From assembly GCA_963580285.1 (NCBI GenBank), contig OY757026.1:42638931-42702930 (forward strand): 64,000 nt of DNA. The letters are read 5' to 3'. Source of the DNA: Lucinisca nassula (Eukaryota; Mollusca; Bivalvia; Lucinida; Lucinidae). Shown piece by piece: positions 21,203 through 32,879 of the stretch; within the stretch, counting starts at the first letter, position 1, and the number at the start of each line of letters is the position of its first letter. The notes under the pieces are model-generated. The model searched no databases and had not been told where the DNA came from. It saw only the letters and a list, made by a program, of their open reading frames with translations. Made by a program: the position numbers and the translations under genes.

Positions 21203-21419
21203 TTAATCATGATCTCAAGTGTGAGATGGGATGCAAGTAATTTTTGCTAGATTTCTCTCCCTTGAAGGGATATAGAATTCCCCATAGTGCTGGACAGACA
21301 GGCAGGCAGCTTATCAAAGAGGGCTATTTGACAATCATGTCATTGATTTTAAGTGGGCGCAATTTAACCAGAATGTCAGGATAACCCCAATCCATCTGCT
21401 TTTCTGACTTAACCCTTAA

Positions 21420-21624
21420 CCCTTGTCCTGCTGAGCCCGGATATGCCTTTTCTTTGAAACAATGCAGATCCAGATCAGATGGCTTCTGAAGAAGCCATCT
21501 GATCAGGATCTACATTGTTTGTCATTCAGGTTGTGAATTTGTTGTAATAATTTGCATCAAGTAATCTGATTGGTTGATAATTGGTAGTGGGTGTGGCATA
21601 TATGAATATTCAGCAGGACAAGGG
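21420..21624. mobile_element. piggyBac-like MITE, family P1
   Basis: 205 bp, termini CCCTTGTCCTGCTGA and TCAGCAGGACAAGGG (15-bp perfect inverted repeats), flanked on both sides by TTAA (21416-21419, 21625-21628). TTAA duplication plus CCC-type ends is the hallmark of piggyBac elements. The centre holds a palindrome (GATCAGATGGCTTC / GAAGCCATCTGATC). No coding capacity, so it would need a transposase from elsewhere. Confidence 0.8.
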
Positions 21625-22309
21625 TTAAGATGCGAAGAAAAACTGCATCTACAAATATTGTCTGTCTATATCGTCTCCTGCTTCTTTTTGCAAACTTATG
21701 AAACATATTTTTGCATGCACAGGCAAACAGTGTGTTCCCTGATCAGACTGCTCCTCTAGGAGCAGACTCTGATCAGGGTCCAAACTGTTGGCAAAAGTGA
21801 ATTTTAAAGTATCCAGCTGACAACAAAACCGGTGACAAAGATTGTGATTGGCACCTTAGGGGTTAACGCTGGGCACCAGTCACAAGATGCAGATGGCATT
21901 ATGAAACATTTTTTTTTTTTTTTTTTTTCAGAGAAAATAATGCTTGAAATTATATGAAAATTGTTTGGCAGGCAGACAATCTGCCAGCCTGACAATTCTT
22001 ATACAATGTTGAACCTTATTTTCTCTGGTATAAGATAATAAATAAAAAAAAATTAGCTTGTTGTTTGCTTCAAATTCTCCATGGTGCTAAGGGTTGACAT
22101 ATTTTATCTGATCATAGCTGTCTTATGTGATATGGCAGTCACACTTACAGTAAATAATGGAGTATATCTGATTTATGATATTTCTCTGAAAATCTCCCCA
22201 AAGACTGAAGGGAAATGAAGTCTTGACATGTTCTGCCATTTTCTTTATTCAAGGAAAGTCCTGTTTTTATGGGCCCTGCCATTTTCAATTGGTGACATAA
22301 TTATAGCAT

Positions 22310-22570
22310 CACAATAATAAGTCCTTGAAATGAAGACCCTCTAAGCCCCACTTTATATACATGTAGAGAAAGTGGAGTTTATGGGGGTATACATTATCTG
22401 GCTTATTTTAGCTCAAAAGCATAGATTGTTGGTACTCATTAGAACAGCCTCATTGAGGCTGTTCTAATGAGCACCCACAATCTGTGTTGAAAGCAGTTGT
22501 AAGAAAAATGTTACAACCACTTTATGTTTGTTATTTCTGACACCATGTTAGACGCCATTATTTCACATGG
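22310..22570. mobile_element. Foldback element family Q, copy 1
   Basis: Central nested palindrome GTACTCATTAGAACAGCCTC / GAGGCTGTTCTAATGAGCAC, flanked by CTTATTTTAGCTCAAAAGC-type arms and a C-rich segment (GAAGACCC...CCCCACTTTATA). Homologous to copies at 23620, 24270, 43398, 47805, 48340, 52619, 53510 and 59510. Confidence 0.6.
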
Positions 22571-22607
22571 ACATATTTTCCAAATGCCATTTATGGGCCC
22601 TGCTTTT

Positions 22608-23197
22608 TATCTCCACGCTTTTCGAAGAAAAAGTGGGGATATTGTAATTGTCTCTGTCGTCCGTACGTACGTCCGTCCATCCGTCTTACCAGACAACTCC
22701 TCCCACATTTTTACAGCTAGAAACTTAAAACTTTGGGAACTGATAGGACTTTGGTCTGAGGAGTGCATGACATTTTCGGAATTTTGATCCTACCCCTTGG
22801 GGCCAGGCCAGGGGGTGGGGTGCCCCCGGGTAAAAAATCCAAGTTTTCAGAACCTGGTCGTGTGACATATCAAATCGAACGGCATAATGAGTAGAATACA
22901 TAACAATCAAAATTTGACCCCTAGGGTCAGGTTTGAGGTCACCAGAGGTCAAAAACTTGGATTTTCACCCCCATAACCCCCTTTTTAACGATTACCGGAT
23001 AACTCCGCCTACGCCGTTTCAGATAGAAACATGAAACTTTGGGAACTGATAGGTCTTTGGTCTGAGGAGTGCATGACACTTTCGGAATTTGATCTTAAGA
23101 TTGGGTGGGAGTTGCAATTGAGAACTTATATAGTGGCGTATCTTTAAAAAAAGCGTGGGGATATGCGATGGCGTGCCATCAACTGCGCAATTCTAGT
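22608..23197 (+). mobile_element. R5-family Helentron-like element
   Basis: 5' end TATCTCCACGCTTT with a foldback, then CGTCC-rich microsatellite. Two copies of a roughly 310-bp unit follow (AACTTTGGGAACTGATAGG near 22734 and 23038). The inverted 5' motif AAAGCGTGGGGATA lies near the 3' end (23150-23163), followed by the hairpin GATGGC-GT-GCCATC (23167-23180) and the terminus CTAGT (23193-23197). Same architecture as R1 with unrelated sequence. Flanked by T on both sides. Confidence 0.7.
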
Positions 23198-23619
23198 TCC
23201 TAATGAAAACACGGCTATTCAAATATATTGGTAAAATTTTACCACCTAAAAAAATGAAATTTCCAGTGTTGACGGGGACGTTAAACCTCAACTCAAACAA
23301 AAACCATGTCTGAGGATAGAGGATACATTATGGTATTGATGCTTAACAGCTAGGCGTGGACATGTCCAAGAGTCAAATATTTTCTTCTAATTTAAGAGAT
23401 GACTGCATAAACTGCTGTATTCAACACTTGCTTTTGTTGTTTGGTTTGGTTTGGTTTATTTGTTTGTTTGTATTTGAGTTGTAATTTTGTTTGGTATGTT
23501 TTCTGAAGGCGGACAAAATAGTTGTCCACTCTGTTTATTGTGATTGGAATATTTTTTTTTATCCTTCAGTAAGATTTATTTCTGACAAATTCAAATTTTG
23601 AAGGTAGCAAAGTTATATT

Positions 23620-23880
23620 GATAACAAGTCCATAAAACGAAGACCCCTCTAAACCACACTTTAAATAAATATAGAAAAGTGGGGTTATGGGTGTACATAA
23701 TCTGCGTTATTTTAGCTAAAAAACATAGATCGTGGGTACTCGTTAGAACCGCCTCATTGAGGCGGTTGTAACAAGCACCTACAATCTACGTTGAAAGGAG
23801 AAATAAGACAAATTTTACAATTTTACCAAATATTTATCATTTCTGACACCATGTTGGTCTCCCTTATTTTTCCTAATGGA
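23620..23880. mobile_element. Foldback element family Q, copy 2
   Basis: Central palindrome GTTAGAACCGCCTCATTGAG with its complementary arm, flanking arms as in copy 1, and the same C-rich segment (GAAGACCCCTCTAAACC). Confidence 0.6.
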
Positions 23881-24017
23881 AAAGGTTTTTTATAACTGTG
23901 TATACTAAATTCCAAAGCAAGCAAACAACAGGAAAAAGTGTACAAGATTTACTTTTTCATAAGCATTGCATATGGTTTCACTTATATCTACCATGACTGA
24001 CCACATTATGATAACAC

Positions 24018-24246
24018 ACCTTGGCTCCCACCCATCGGGGCTTGAAGAAATAGAAAGGCTGCAGGATGTTTCCATGCAGAGCTGAAACCAACCACACACA
24101 AATACTTTGGTTTCATTGGGTAACAGGGTTTGAGATGTCATTTCATCTCAATGTCGGGTAAAAGGCCCTTAAAATTGGAATTAGCAACATCTCCAAAATG
24201 ACCCATACAGTGTTGACAGGGATGTTAAACCTATTTAAATCAAACA
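24018..24246 (+). mobile_element. SINE2 copy, plus orientation
   Basis: Reads CCATCGGGGCTTGAAGAAAT ... TGTCGGGTAAAAGGCCC ... ACAGGGATGTTAAACC and ends in an A/C tail (TCAAACAAAC). Internally shortened relative to 29000-29298, missing part of the middle. Confidence 0.6.
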
Positions 24247-24269
24247 AACGATATCATGCGTTCTTTCAT

Positions 24270-24600
24270 ATCTTCAAAATGGTTAATTTTCTGGTGAAAA
24301 TTTGTGATATTTTTCTTATTAAAGCTCCAAACATAGTTTGTGGGTGCTCGTTAGAACTGCCTAATTGATAGTTTGTGTGGGCATTTTAGAACCGCCTCAT
24401 TGATAGTTTGTAGATGCCTGTTAGAACGGCCTCAATGAGGCGGTTCTAACAAGTACCAACAACCTAACAATAAGTATATCTTTGAGTAGAAATAAGAAGA
24501 ATATTGTATACCCCCACAAACCCCAGTTTTATTTATATAAAGTGGGGTTTAAAGGGGTGTTCATTACACAGACTTGTTATCATGATGAAATAGTGCCTGA
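24270..24600. mobile_element. Foldback element family Q, copy 3, with partially triplicated centre
   Basis: The core TTAGAACxGCCT... occurs three times (24351, 24384, 24420) before the complementary arm GAGGCGGTTCTAAC, suggesting slippage inside the palindrome. Confidence 0.55.
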
Positions 24601-24613
24601 ATAATTGCCTTTA

Positions 24614-26027
24614 TAGCTCACTGTCACATTGTGACAGGGTGATCTTTTGGGATCACTTTTTGTCCGTCGTCCGTCGTGCATGCATCCGTGCATGCATCCA
24701 TAAACAATTTCTTCAAACAACATCTTCTCCTAAACCACTGTTCCGATTTTGACCAAACCTCACAGGAATGATCCTTAGGTGGTCCCCTTTCAAAGTTGTT
24801 CAAATGATTCCGGTCAGTTGCACATCTAGGTCAAAGGAGCCAAAAATAGATTTTTTTCACTGAAAACTTAAAAAATCTTCTCCTAAGAAACCACAAGGCC
24901 CAGGTCTTTGATATTTGGTATGAAGCTTCATCTATTGGATCCCTACCAAGATTGTTCAAATTATAGTGCTGGGGCCAAAAATGTCCCCGCACAAAGGCCC
25001 TTTGATTTTACATAGGATTATATAGGGAAAACCTTTAAAAATCTTCTTCTCTGAAACCCCAAAGCCCAGGTCTTTGACATTCGGTATGAAGCTTCATCTA
25101 GTGTACCCCTACCAAGATTGTTCAAATTATAATGCTGGGGCCAAAAATGCCACCGCTCCGGGGCCCTTTGGTTTTACATAGGCTTATATAGGGAAAAACT
25201 TAAAAAATCTCCTTCTCTGAAACCGTAAGGCCCAGGTCTTTGATATTTGGTATGAAGCTTCATCTAAGAATGTTCAAATTATAGCCCTTGGGAAAATCTT
25301 TAAAAATCTTCTTCTGTGAAACCACAAGGCTACAAGTCTTTGAAATATGGTGTGAAATTTCATCTTGTGGACCTTTATCAAGATTGTGCAAATTATAGCC
25401 CTGGGGCCAGAAATGTCCCGCCCAGTGACCCTTTGGTTTTACATAGACTTATATGTGGAAATCTTCAAAAATCTTCTTCTCTGAAACTGCAAGGTCTTTG
25501 ATATTTGGTATGGAGCTTCATCTAGTGGACCTTTACCAAGATTGTTCAAATTATAGCCCTGGGGCCACAAATGCCCCAGCCCTGGGCCCTTTGGATTCAC
25601 ATAGACTTATCTAGAGATAATCTTGGAAAATCCTCTTCTCTGAAACAGCAAGGCCCAGGTCTTTGATATTTGGTGTGAAGCTTCATCTAGTGGACCTCTA
25701 GCAAGATGTTTAAATTATATCCCTTGGGTCAAAACTGCCCTCTCCCCAGGGCCATTTGATTTTACATAGGCATATGTAGGGAATATCTTTAAAAAAATCT
25801 TCTTCTCTGAAACTGCAAGGCCCAGGTCTTTGATATTTTCTAGTGGACCTTTGCCAAGATTGTGCAAATTATAGCCTTTGTTGATATTTGGTAAGAAGCT
25901 TCACTTTTTTAGACCTCCCTCAACATCATGCACATTATAGCCCTGGGGCCAATAATAGCCCTTCCCGGGGCCCACTTGTTACTCTATGGATCAGGTGAGC
26001 GATCCAGGGCCATCATGGCCCTCTTGT
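24614..26027 (+). mobile_element. R1-family Helentron-like element, about 1.4 kb
   Basis: Full-length but short: TAGCTCACTGTCACATTGTG foldback, leader, about six diverged 165-bp units, then CAGGTGAGC, the GGGCCATCATGGCCC hairpin and CTTGT. Units are more divergent than in the 9.5-kb and 34-kb copies, so this is an older insertion. Flanked by T/T. Confidence 0.8.
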
Positions 26028-26253
26028 TTTCCTCCATCTAATATTTAAAGCCTCATTAAATTTAAGCGATATAATTTTAAATTTCCAAACCGTAAAGGTT
26101 AAAAACAATCAAATAACAATAATATAACAGATTTGAAGCTATATTAACTGAAAAGGAAAACCCCGTTTCTTGATATAGCTAACGTACAAGTATTGGCTTT
26201 TCAGAAAAGCTAACAGTTGTTTAGATGGGTACTGGTGAAAAGTGCCATCAGTT

Positions 26254-26542
26254 GTTTTGTTTGTTTGTTTGATTTGAGGTTTAACGTCCCCGTCAACACC
26301 GTAAAGGTCATTTTGGAGACGTTGCTTCAAATTTTGTGGGGCTTTTACCCGACATTGAGATGAAATGACATCTCAAGCCCTGCTGACCAATGAAACCTGT
26401 AGGGTCCGACTCGCACCGCTTTGCCTGGGTAGGCTTAGATCCTCTAAGCGGTTTAGCAGTTACTCGTGTGCGGGTTGGTGTCAGCTCTGCGTAGAAGCAT
26501 CATGCAGCCATTCTATTTCTTCAAGCCCCAAGTGCGGGGGCA
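26254..26542 (-). mobile_element. SINE2 copy with 10-bp target duplication
   Basis: On the minus strand it ends in GGACGTTAAACCTCAAATC plus (CAAA)n, the tail of a retroposon. Flanked by GCCATCAGTT at 26244-26253 and 26543-26552. No clear Pol III box A or B is visible in the head, so the RNA of origin is unknown. Confidence 0.75.
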
Positions 26543-26552
26543 GCCATCAGTT

Positions 26553-27150
26553 CAGATACAGTTTATATCTTTCTTAATTCAGCTTTTTTCAAGGAGAAAC
26601 CCAGGGGTCGCATGATCGATCCCGGGGTTTTCCAGACTTTCGAGGTCCTGTCTCTGTTTGTGAGACGTTAAACTCAAACACTCATTCACTCTTATCTAAT
26701 GTTGAACTGAAAATAATATTTTGAACAGGATTTTCTGTGTTAGAACAATTGCAGTCCCTTCAGGCCTTTGATTACTAAAGTGTCACATTCATTTCAGACA
26801 GATACACTTATCTCTTCCTGGTATGCCACTTTTAATTATAGACTTGTTTGATTGACTGTCAAAAGAATTGGGGTTAATCACATACTATGAATAGTAATTT
26901 TGTTTGCAAATGGTGTTCCCCATGGATCAATACTAGTTAGGCTGTTATTTGTTTTTTGTAAAGTTACTAATTAGCTTTATTGCTATTGATCTACTCTTTA
27001 TATAGTTTAGATTCCTCAGGTTTAACTCTGTTTAATTAACACAAGACAGTAACATCGATTTTAATTCAGTTAAAGGATTTATAAATTGATGATGATAAAA
27101 TAATGGCAAACTGAATTATTTTCCATATCTTACCAACCCATGGCAATGAT
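26553..27150. other. Partial SINE1 fragment followed by unremarkable AT-rich DNA
   Basis: 26590-26700 matches the box B half and tail of SINE1 (GGGGTCGCATGATCGATCCC ... GAGACGTTAAACTCAAACAC). From 26700 to about 27150 I see nothing recognisable. Confidence 0.5.
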
Positions 27151-27260
27151 GATGATTTCGTGTTTAACAACGCGTCAACCCTCTTGGTGGGTCATAAGCG
27201 TCAGTCGGTTAAACGGCATGAATAATTATGACGATATTAAAAGTAACAAGTCAGACCAAC
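27150..27260. repeat. Short interspersed repeat (ACGCGTCAACCCTCTTGGTG family)
   Basis: The segment TTTAACAACGCGTCAACCC ... GGTGGGTCATAAGCGTCAGT recurs on the other strand at 45935-46040 and in part at 46285-46345, each beside a GATGATGAT run. Family unknown. Confidence 0.55.
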
Positions 27261-27278
27261 CCATGGCAAACAGTGCAG

Positions 27279-27380
27279 AATTGATATATTAAAAATGGTT
27301 AAACTTCCTGCAAACAGTGAATGCCCTGATCAGATTCCTTAACTGTGTGCAGGAAGTTCAACCATTTTTATATCAATTTC
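27279..27380. repeat. Imperfect inverted repeat, arms of about 33 bp
   Basis: AATTGATATATTAAAAATGG... (27279-27312) pairs with 27348-27380 (TGCAGGAAGTTCAACC...). The spacer holds half of the common CAAACAGTGAATGCCCTGAT hairpin motif, so a MITE has probably been reduced to its arms. Confidence 0.55.
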
Positions 27381-27906
27381 CAAATTCACCTGAACCAGGA
27401 ACCCCTAAACTTCTAAATGGACTCCTATTAATAAGGTGGAAGATTCTATTCAGTACAAAATGGGTAAAAATATGTCTGATACAATGAAGCTTGTGGTAAT
27501 CATGACAATTGCTTAGTTAATCCCCCAGGTTCGAGTCATCATCTTGCTCATCCTTCAAAATCTGACTTTATAAAAGAAAAGGGAATTTGCAAGAGTACCT
27601 TTTTGCTTATAAGCATAGATTCTTCATTTTCTGATGAGGTTGTTCTAACAAGAACTAAAAACCTATGTATGGAGCATAAGTAATAACATTATCACAAATT
27701 GTTGTCTGATATTATAGGGTTTCATATTGTCCTGAGTTGGGATATTGAAGAACACAAGCTTGCAAATGGCCTTCGATATCCCGCCATGGGGTAATTTGCT
27801 TGCGAGTGTCTTTCAGTATATCAACAAGGGACATTGCTTGTGAGTGTCTTTCAATAGTCCAACAAGGGACATTATTCACCAGTATCAGTGTAATATAACC
27901 CTTTAA

Positions 27907-28070
27907 CCTTTGTCACTCTCTACGCGAAATCAGCAGACGACAAATTGTTCATATATTTTTCTTGTTTTTCCCAGAAAACAGGACTTGATGTCAAGTCCTG
28001 TTTTCTGGGAAAATAAGAAAAATATTTCAAAATGTCGTCTGCTGTGGAAAAATACCCAGCATGCAGAGCG
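27907..28070. mobile_element. TTAA-flanked palindromic MITE, 164 bp
   Basis: Flanked by TTAA (27903-27906, 28071-28074). Centre is a 32-33-bp inverted pair (27956-27988 with 27991-28022; CCCAGAAAACAGGACTTGA and complement) with a 2-nt loop. GTCGTCTGCTG near the right end mirrors CAGCAGACGAC near the left. piggyBac-type by its target. Confidence 0.65.
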
Positions 28071-28261
28071 TTAATTGCATAGCTGTTAATATTTTGCATC
28101 ATTGCCAGTAGTTTTAGCCCCAAAACGAATAGGCACAAGTTTATAACAAATGTTGACTTTACATCATTGCAGCTGTAAATGCATCATCATATGCAATATT
28201 TAAGGTGCAATATAAGTATTAATGCTGATATGGAGTGATATGAGCAGGATTGTTTCTTGAG

Positions 28262-28462
28262 AGTTTTATTGGCCACTTCACGGCCTCCGCTTAAGAGGAT
28301 CTAAGGCTGCCCAGGCAAAGTGGTGCGAGTTTCACTGGGCGACAGGGCTTAAGGTATCATTTCATCTCAATGTCGGGTAAAAGTCCCACAAAATTGGAAG
28401 CAACGTCTCCAAAATGGCCTATACTGTGTTGACTGAGATGTTAAACCTGTCGTTTCTTACAC
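28262..28462 (+). mobile_element. SINE2 copy, 5'-truncated
   Basis: CCGCTTAAGAGGATCTAAGG ... TGTCGGGTAAAAGTCCC ... GAGATGTTAAACC, the plus-strand SINE2 sequence without its head or a clear tail. Confidence 0.6.
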
Positions 28463-28984
28463 TATGGTGGAAAGCAGTATCTTATATGGACATTTTATTC
28501 TGTATTATAGAGACAACCAGAAGTTTAACTTAATTGACCATACTTAGTTTATATGCTAACCCAGTGCTACTATTCTCACACCTGTTTCCTCTCCAGAATA
28601 TGAGTATGTAAATACTGATGATAAAATGGCAATTTATTTAATTGTGGTTTATACACAATATATTGTTTCTAGTATCACATTAGTATTATTGTTGTCACTT
28701 CTGATTGGTAGAATATATTTTTGAGGTCCAAAAATTAGTTGTGCAGACCATGATCAGAAGATTTCTGTTGCAACACTGGAACACCTGTTAACTGTCTGCT
28801 GGGCTTATCAGTAAAATTTACAGACATAAGTTATGTTAAATTATGTAACTCCAGCTGCCAAGATACTTTCTGACCAGATCAAAGATAACTGGAAGTAGTA
28901 GAGTTATGTAATAAGAGATTATGAGAGTGCAATCAATTAGTACCAAGATGATCATAGAAGAGATTTGTCATTTGTGGCCTGGAT
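28463..28984. other. No recognisable feature
   Basis: AT-rich sequence without ORF, hairpin or repeat match that I could identify. Confidence 0.4.
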
Positions 28985-28999
28985 AGGAATATGAACAGT

Positions 29000-29298
29000 T
29001 GGTTGGTTGATTTGAGGTTTAACGTCCCCGTCAACACTGTAAAGATCATTTTGGAGACGTTGCTTCCAATTTTGTGGGACTTTTACCCGACATTGAGATG
29101 AAATGACATCTCAAGCCCTGTCGCCCAATGAAACCAATAGGGTTTATTAGCATGGACGGTCCGCCTCGCACCGCGGTTCCTGGGCAGGCTTAGATCCTCT
29201 AAGCGGTTTACCAGTACTAGTGTGCGGGCCGGATTCAGCTCTGCGTGGAAGCATCATGCAGCCCATATATTTCTTCAAGCCCCTATGGGCGGGGGCCG
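29000..29298 (-). mobile_element. Full-length SINE2 with 15-bp target duplication
   Basis: 299 bp. Flanked by AGGAATATGAACAGT at 28985-28999 and 29299-29313, a clean target duplication proving retroposition. Minus-strand order: GGCCCCCGCCCATAGGGGC head, a central ACCGCTTAGAGGATCTAAGC palindrome-like block, TGTCGGGTAAAAGTCCCAC, then GACGTTAAACC and a (CAAC/CAAA) tail. The best reference copy of this family in the window. Confidence 0.8.
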
Positions 29299-29313
29299 AG
29301 GAATATGAACAGT

Positions 29314-30072
29314 GGTCTTCAGACTAGCTCAGCCCAGCCATCCACCCCAGCACCTCCTTTCTGTTCACACACACACACACAAAATTATATTTAGAAATGT
29401 AATAATTTTGCAGCTAATTAATTTTGTATATGACTATAGTTTGCCCACATGTCACTCATGGGGTTGTTCACTCTTGGTATGGACTTTTAAACCCCAAAAT
29501 AATGTTGCTTTTTTATTGGAGATGACACAGAAAGTTCATGTTTATCATTTTATGGCTTGACACTGAACCACCTGAGATCAGCATGTTCAATGATGCAGAT
29601 CATGCACAACTGTATTGCTTATCACCGTATCTATATCAGTCTCACAGTATCACTGACAGTTTCCATATCATCACAGTATCAGTTTATGTCCGGGTCATGT
29701 TTTATGACCACAACTGCTGATCAGGTTGTTCTCAGAGTGGTTCAAGTACCTTTGAGTGAGCAGCCCCCAAAAAAAGAGCCAAATGTATTGTATATGTAGG
29801 TTGTAAAGTAGGGTATTTGTTAATTATTGTAGTTGAAGAAACAGCCATGTTTATTATGTATTTCATTAAAATAGTTTCAATATATTATCTTGTTGGTTGT
29901 GTATAAACCAAGAAGATTTATTGATGAAACACCAGCTACTGCTCAAATAGATAAAAATTTATTACCTGATTGTAAAGATAGAATGTAAATATTTAATAGT
30001 TTCTTCTTGCCCTTAGAGCACCTGGTCTTTTAGGTACTAATGTAGATGCTGCAGTTTACCACACATGCTCTG
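29314..30072. other. No recognisable feature apart from a short CA run
   Basis: A (CA)n tract at about 29367-29381. Small ORFs of 60-82 codons overlap one another and show no domain or codon pattern. Confidence 0.4.
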
Positions 30073-30076
30073 TTAA

Positions 30077-30561
30077 CCCACTGTATACTAGTGGACTCTT
30101 CCATTGCTATATGTTGGACAAAGCCATTTGTCATTTGAGGAGTGTCAGGTCTATTTTTCGTTTGTATTCAATTTTTTACGGAAATTCTGTTGACAAATAA
30201 TGTGGGAAGCCGGCCTCAGTTGGATGCGCGTCTGACTGGTGATAAGGAGGACACAGGTTGGATACCTGCCGGGGTTGGCAACATGCTTTCGTGGAGATTG
30301 ATCATGAAATCTTTTCTACTGTCATTCTCTCCCTTCTGCTGATTCAAGAAGGGTCTTTGTCAGTTTCTGGCGAAAGAATTTGTACTGCCCAGGAAAAAGG
30401 TGGATAGGTAAACTGACCTGCTCAAAAATGACCTAAATAGTGTTAAACCCAAAACAAACAAATAATGTAGTCCCTGATAAGACCAAGCTTTCTGTGGTGT
30501 CTAATCTGGGTCTGTATTGTTTGCCAGGTTACCCCTTTAGGGGTTTCCCGCATGGAATGGG
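30077..30561. mobile_element. TTAA-flanked MITE (family P4) split by a SINE
   Basis: Left end CCCACTGTATACTAGTGG after TTAA (30073-30076); right end CCCGCATGGAATGGG before TTAA (30562-30565). A diverged uninterrupted relative lies at 47109-47331. Within it 30204-30458 is a SINE; without that insert the element is about 220 bp and shows the shared GATCAGA-type central hairpin in degraded form. Confidence 0.65.
30204..30458 (+). mobile_element. tRNA-derived SINE (SINE3) with 10-bp target duplication
   Basis: Head carries a box A-like CGGCCTCAGTTGG and, 45 nt downstream, a box B-like GGTTGGATACC, the spacing expected of a tRNA gene. Ends GTGTTAAACCCAAAACAAA. Flanked by CAAATAATGT at 30194-30203 and 30459-30468. 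Diverged minus-strand relatives lie at about 47530-47700 and 59395-59520. Confidence 0.75.
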
Positions 30562-30985
30562 TTAAGCACACACCAACACTTTTTGGGTCAATTTTTTGTC
30601 AGTCGCCCCAAAGTTACTATGCACAGAAGCTCTTTAGTACTGATGTCCATGTGGCTTGATGTCCAGGTGACTACCACTGAATTGTTGGCAATCCAGATAA
30701 TGGATATTTTATAGAAAATAGCCATGATATTCTTATCACTGAGATCAGAGTGTTGCTTAAGAGGGTTCGCTATAGAATCTGGATGGTTATCATGTGTTGG
30801 CTCTGATGAATGTGGTGTCTGATCAGGGTCTAGACTAAATGAAACAGTCTAAGTCCCCGTTCAGGACGATTTTTAAGCCTACACTAAGAGACAATCCACA
30901 CACCAATGCTGTCAGTGCTATGCATATTTAAAAGTGGTCTCTTAAGCTGTTATATACATACATGAATTAATGGTAAATATGTTAA

Positions 30986-31190
30986 CCCTTGTCCTGCTGA
31001 GCCGGTATTTGCCTTATTTTCCAAACAATGAAGATCCAGATCAGATGGCTTCTGACGAAGCCATCTGATCAGGATCTACATTGTTTGCCATTCAGATTGT
31101 GAATTTGTTGTAATAATTTGCATCAAGTAATCTGATTGGTTGATAATCGGTAGTGGGTGTGGCATATATGAATATTCAGCAGGACAAGGG
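30986..31190. mobile_element. piggyBac-like MITE, family P1, second intact copy
   Basis: 205 bp, the same length as 21420-21624 and nearly identical, with CCCTTGTCCTGCTGA termini and TTAA at 30982-30985 and 31191-31194. Confidence 0.8.
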
Positions 31191-31433
31191 TTAAATCGTC
31201 CATATTAGAATACGCTTGTAAATGCAACAGTGGAATTTATAGGGTAAACATTCAGTTCCTTATTTCTGATTGTTGGTACTCAATAGAACTGCCTCAATAA
31301 TGAGGTGCCAACGAGAATCCGCAGTGTGAGTAAGAAGCAGAAACAAGCAAAATGAAAAAAATCATCTTAAAAAAAAACACACACACACACAAAAACTGTC
31401 TGTTTTTGAGCCATAAAAGAATGGGTTTGATTT

Positions 31434-32764
31434 TAGCTCACCTGAGAACGGAGTGCTCATGGTGAGCTATTGTAATCGGTCAATGTCCGTCGTCCGTCCT
31501 GTGTTGTGCAGCGTGAACAATTTGCTTTAAATGCTAACTTCTCCTGAACCCTTGGGCCACTTTCAATCAAACTTCACAGGAATGTTGCTTAGGTGACCCT
31601 CTTCCAAAATAGCTAAAATCCTTCCACTCCAATGAACAAGGTGGTTGCCAAAGCTAAAAATAGAAAAATCTTTAAACAACAACTCCTCCTATACCTTTAG
31701 GCCAATTTGATTCAAACTTCACAGGAATGTTGCCTAGGTGGCTCCCTACAAAAATAGTTAAAATCGTTCCGCTTCGATAAACTTCGATAAACAAGATAGA
31801 ATATAGAAAAATCTTTAAACTACAACTCCTCCTGTACCATTTGGCCAAATAAATTCAAACTGCATACGAATGTTGCTTAGGTGACCCTCTACTAAAAGAG
31901 CTAAAACGGTTCTGCTCCCGTGAGCAAATTGGCCGCCAGAGCTAAAAAAAAGTAAAACGTCATAAATTTTCTTCAAACGCTAATTCCTCCTAAACCCTTA
32001 GGCCAATTTGATTTTAAATTCACAGGAATGTTACGTAGGTGACTCCCTACCAAAATAGCTAAAATCCTTCCGCTCCAACAAACAAGATGGCCGCCAGAGC
32101 AAAAAATAGAATATATCGTTAAACGTCAACTCCTCCTGTGCTCTTGGACCAATTTCATTCAAACTTCAAAGGAATGTTGCTTAGATTACCCTCTACTCAA
32201 ATAGCTAAAACGGTTCTGCTCTGATGAGCAAAATGGCAGCCATAGCTAAAGTTAAAAACATTGTAAATTTGCTTCAAACCCGAACTCCTCCTTAATCCTT
32301 GGGCCAGTTTTATTCAAACTTCACAGGAATGTTACGTAAGTGACTCCCTACCAAAATAGCTAAAATCGACGATAGCAGCCCCCGTGGTGCAGTGGTTAAG
32401 CTACTCGCCTTGTAAATCAGGGGTCGCAGGATCGATCCCGGGCTTCTCCAGACTTTTGGATGAGTCTTTAAATCGAGGTACCGTCTCTGTATGACCTTAG
32501 CTGTTTGTGGGACATAAAACTCAAACAGGCATTCCGTTCTGACAAACAAGATGTCCGCCAGAGCTAAAAATGGAAAAAATCTTCAAACGAAAACTCCTCC
32601 TGTACCCTTGGGCCAATTTCTTTCCCACTTCATAGGATTGTTGCTCAGACGACCTCTACAAAAATAGCTAAAACAATCCCGCTCTGGTGAACAGAATGGC
32701 CACCAGAGCTAAAAATAGAAAAATGTTAATTTGTTTCAAACGCCAACTCCTCCTCAACCCTTAG
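31434..32764 (+). mobile_element. R2-family array element, no 3' end
   Basis: Begins TAGCTCACCTGAGAACGG with a foldback (GCTCACC / GGTGAGC) and GTCCGTCG leader like R1. Its tandem unit (about 150-160 bp, six to seven copies) is different: CAACTCCTCCT, TTCAAACTTCACAGGAATGT, GACCCTCTACC, GCTAAAATCG, GAACAAGATGGCCGCCAGAG. A SINE1 copy interrupts one unit at about 32376-32530. The array stops at 32764 at another SINE1 fragment. Confidence 0.7.
32376..32530 (+). mobile_element. tRNA-derived SINE (SINE1)
   Basis: Box A-like TGGTGCAGTGG and, 44 nt on, box B-like GGATCGATCCC, at tRNA spacing. The tail region is TCCAGACTTTTGGATGAGTC ... GGGACATAAAACTCAAAC. It splits one R2 unit. Other copies: 56725-56878 (full), 32766-32880, 58866-58990 and 26590-26700 (partial), and 20305-20400 (reverse). 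Confidence 0.75.
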
Positions 32765-32879
32765 AAGCATCCGTGGTTTATGCTACTCACCTTGTAAACC
32801 AGGGATAGTAGGATCAATCCAGGGCTTCTCCAGACTTTGAGATGAGTCTTTAAACCAAGGTCCTGTCTGCATATGACCT

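Noticed and set aside
22310..23200. R5 element inserted inside foldback copy Q1
   Set aside because: The Q1 right end aligns to Q2 before the R5 edge; similarity of TTTTTCCTAATG around the junction is probably coincidental.
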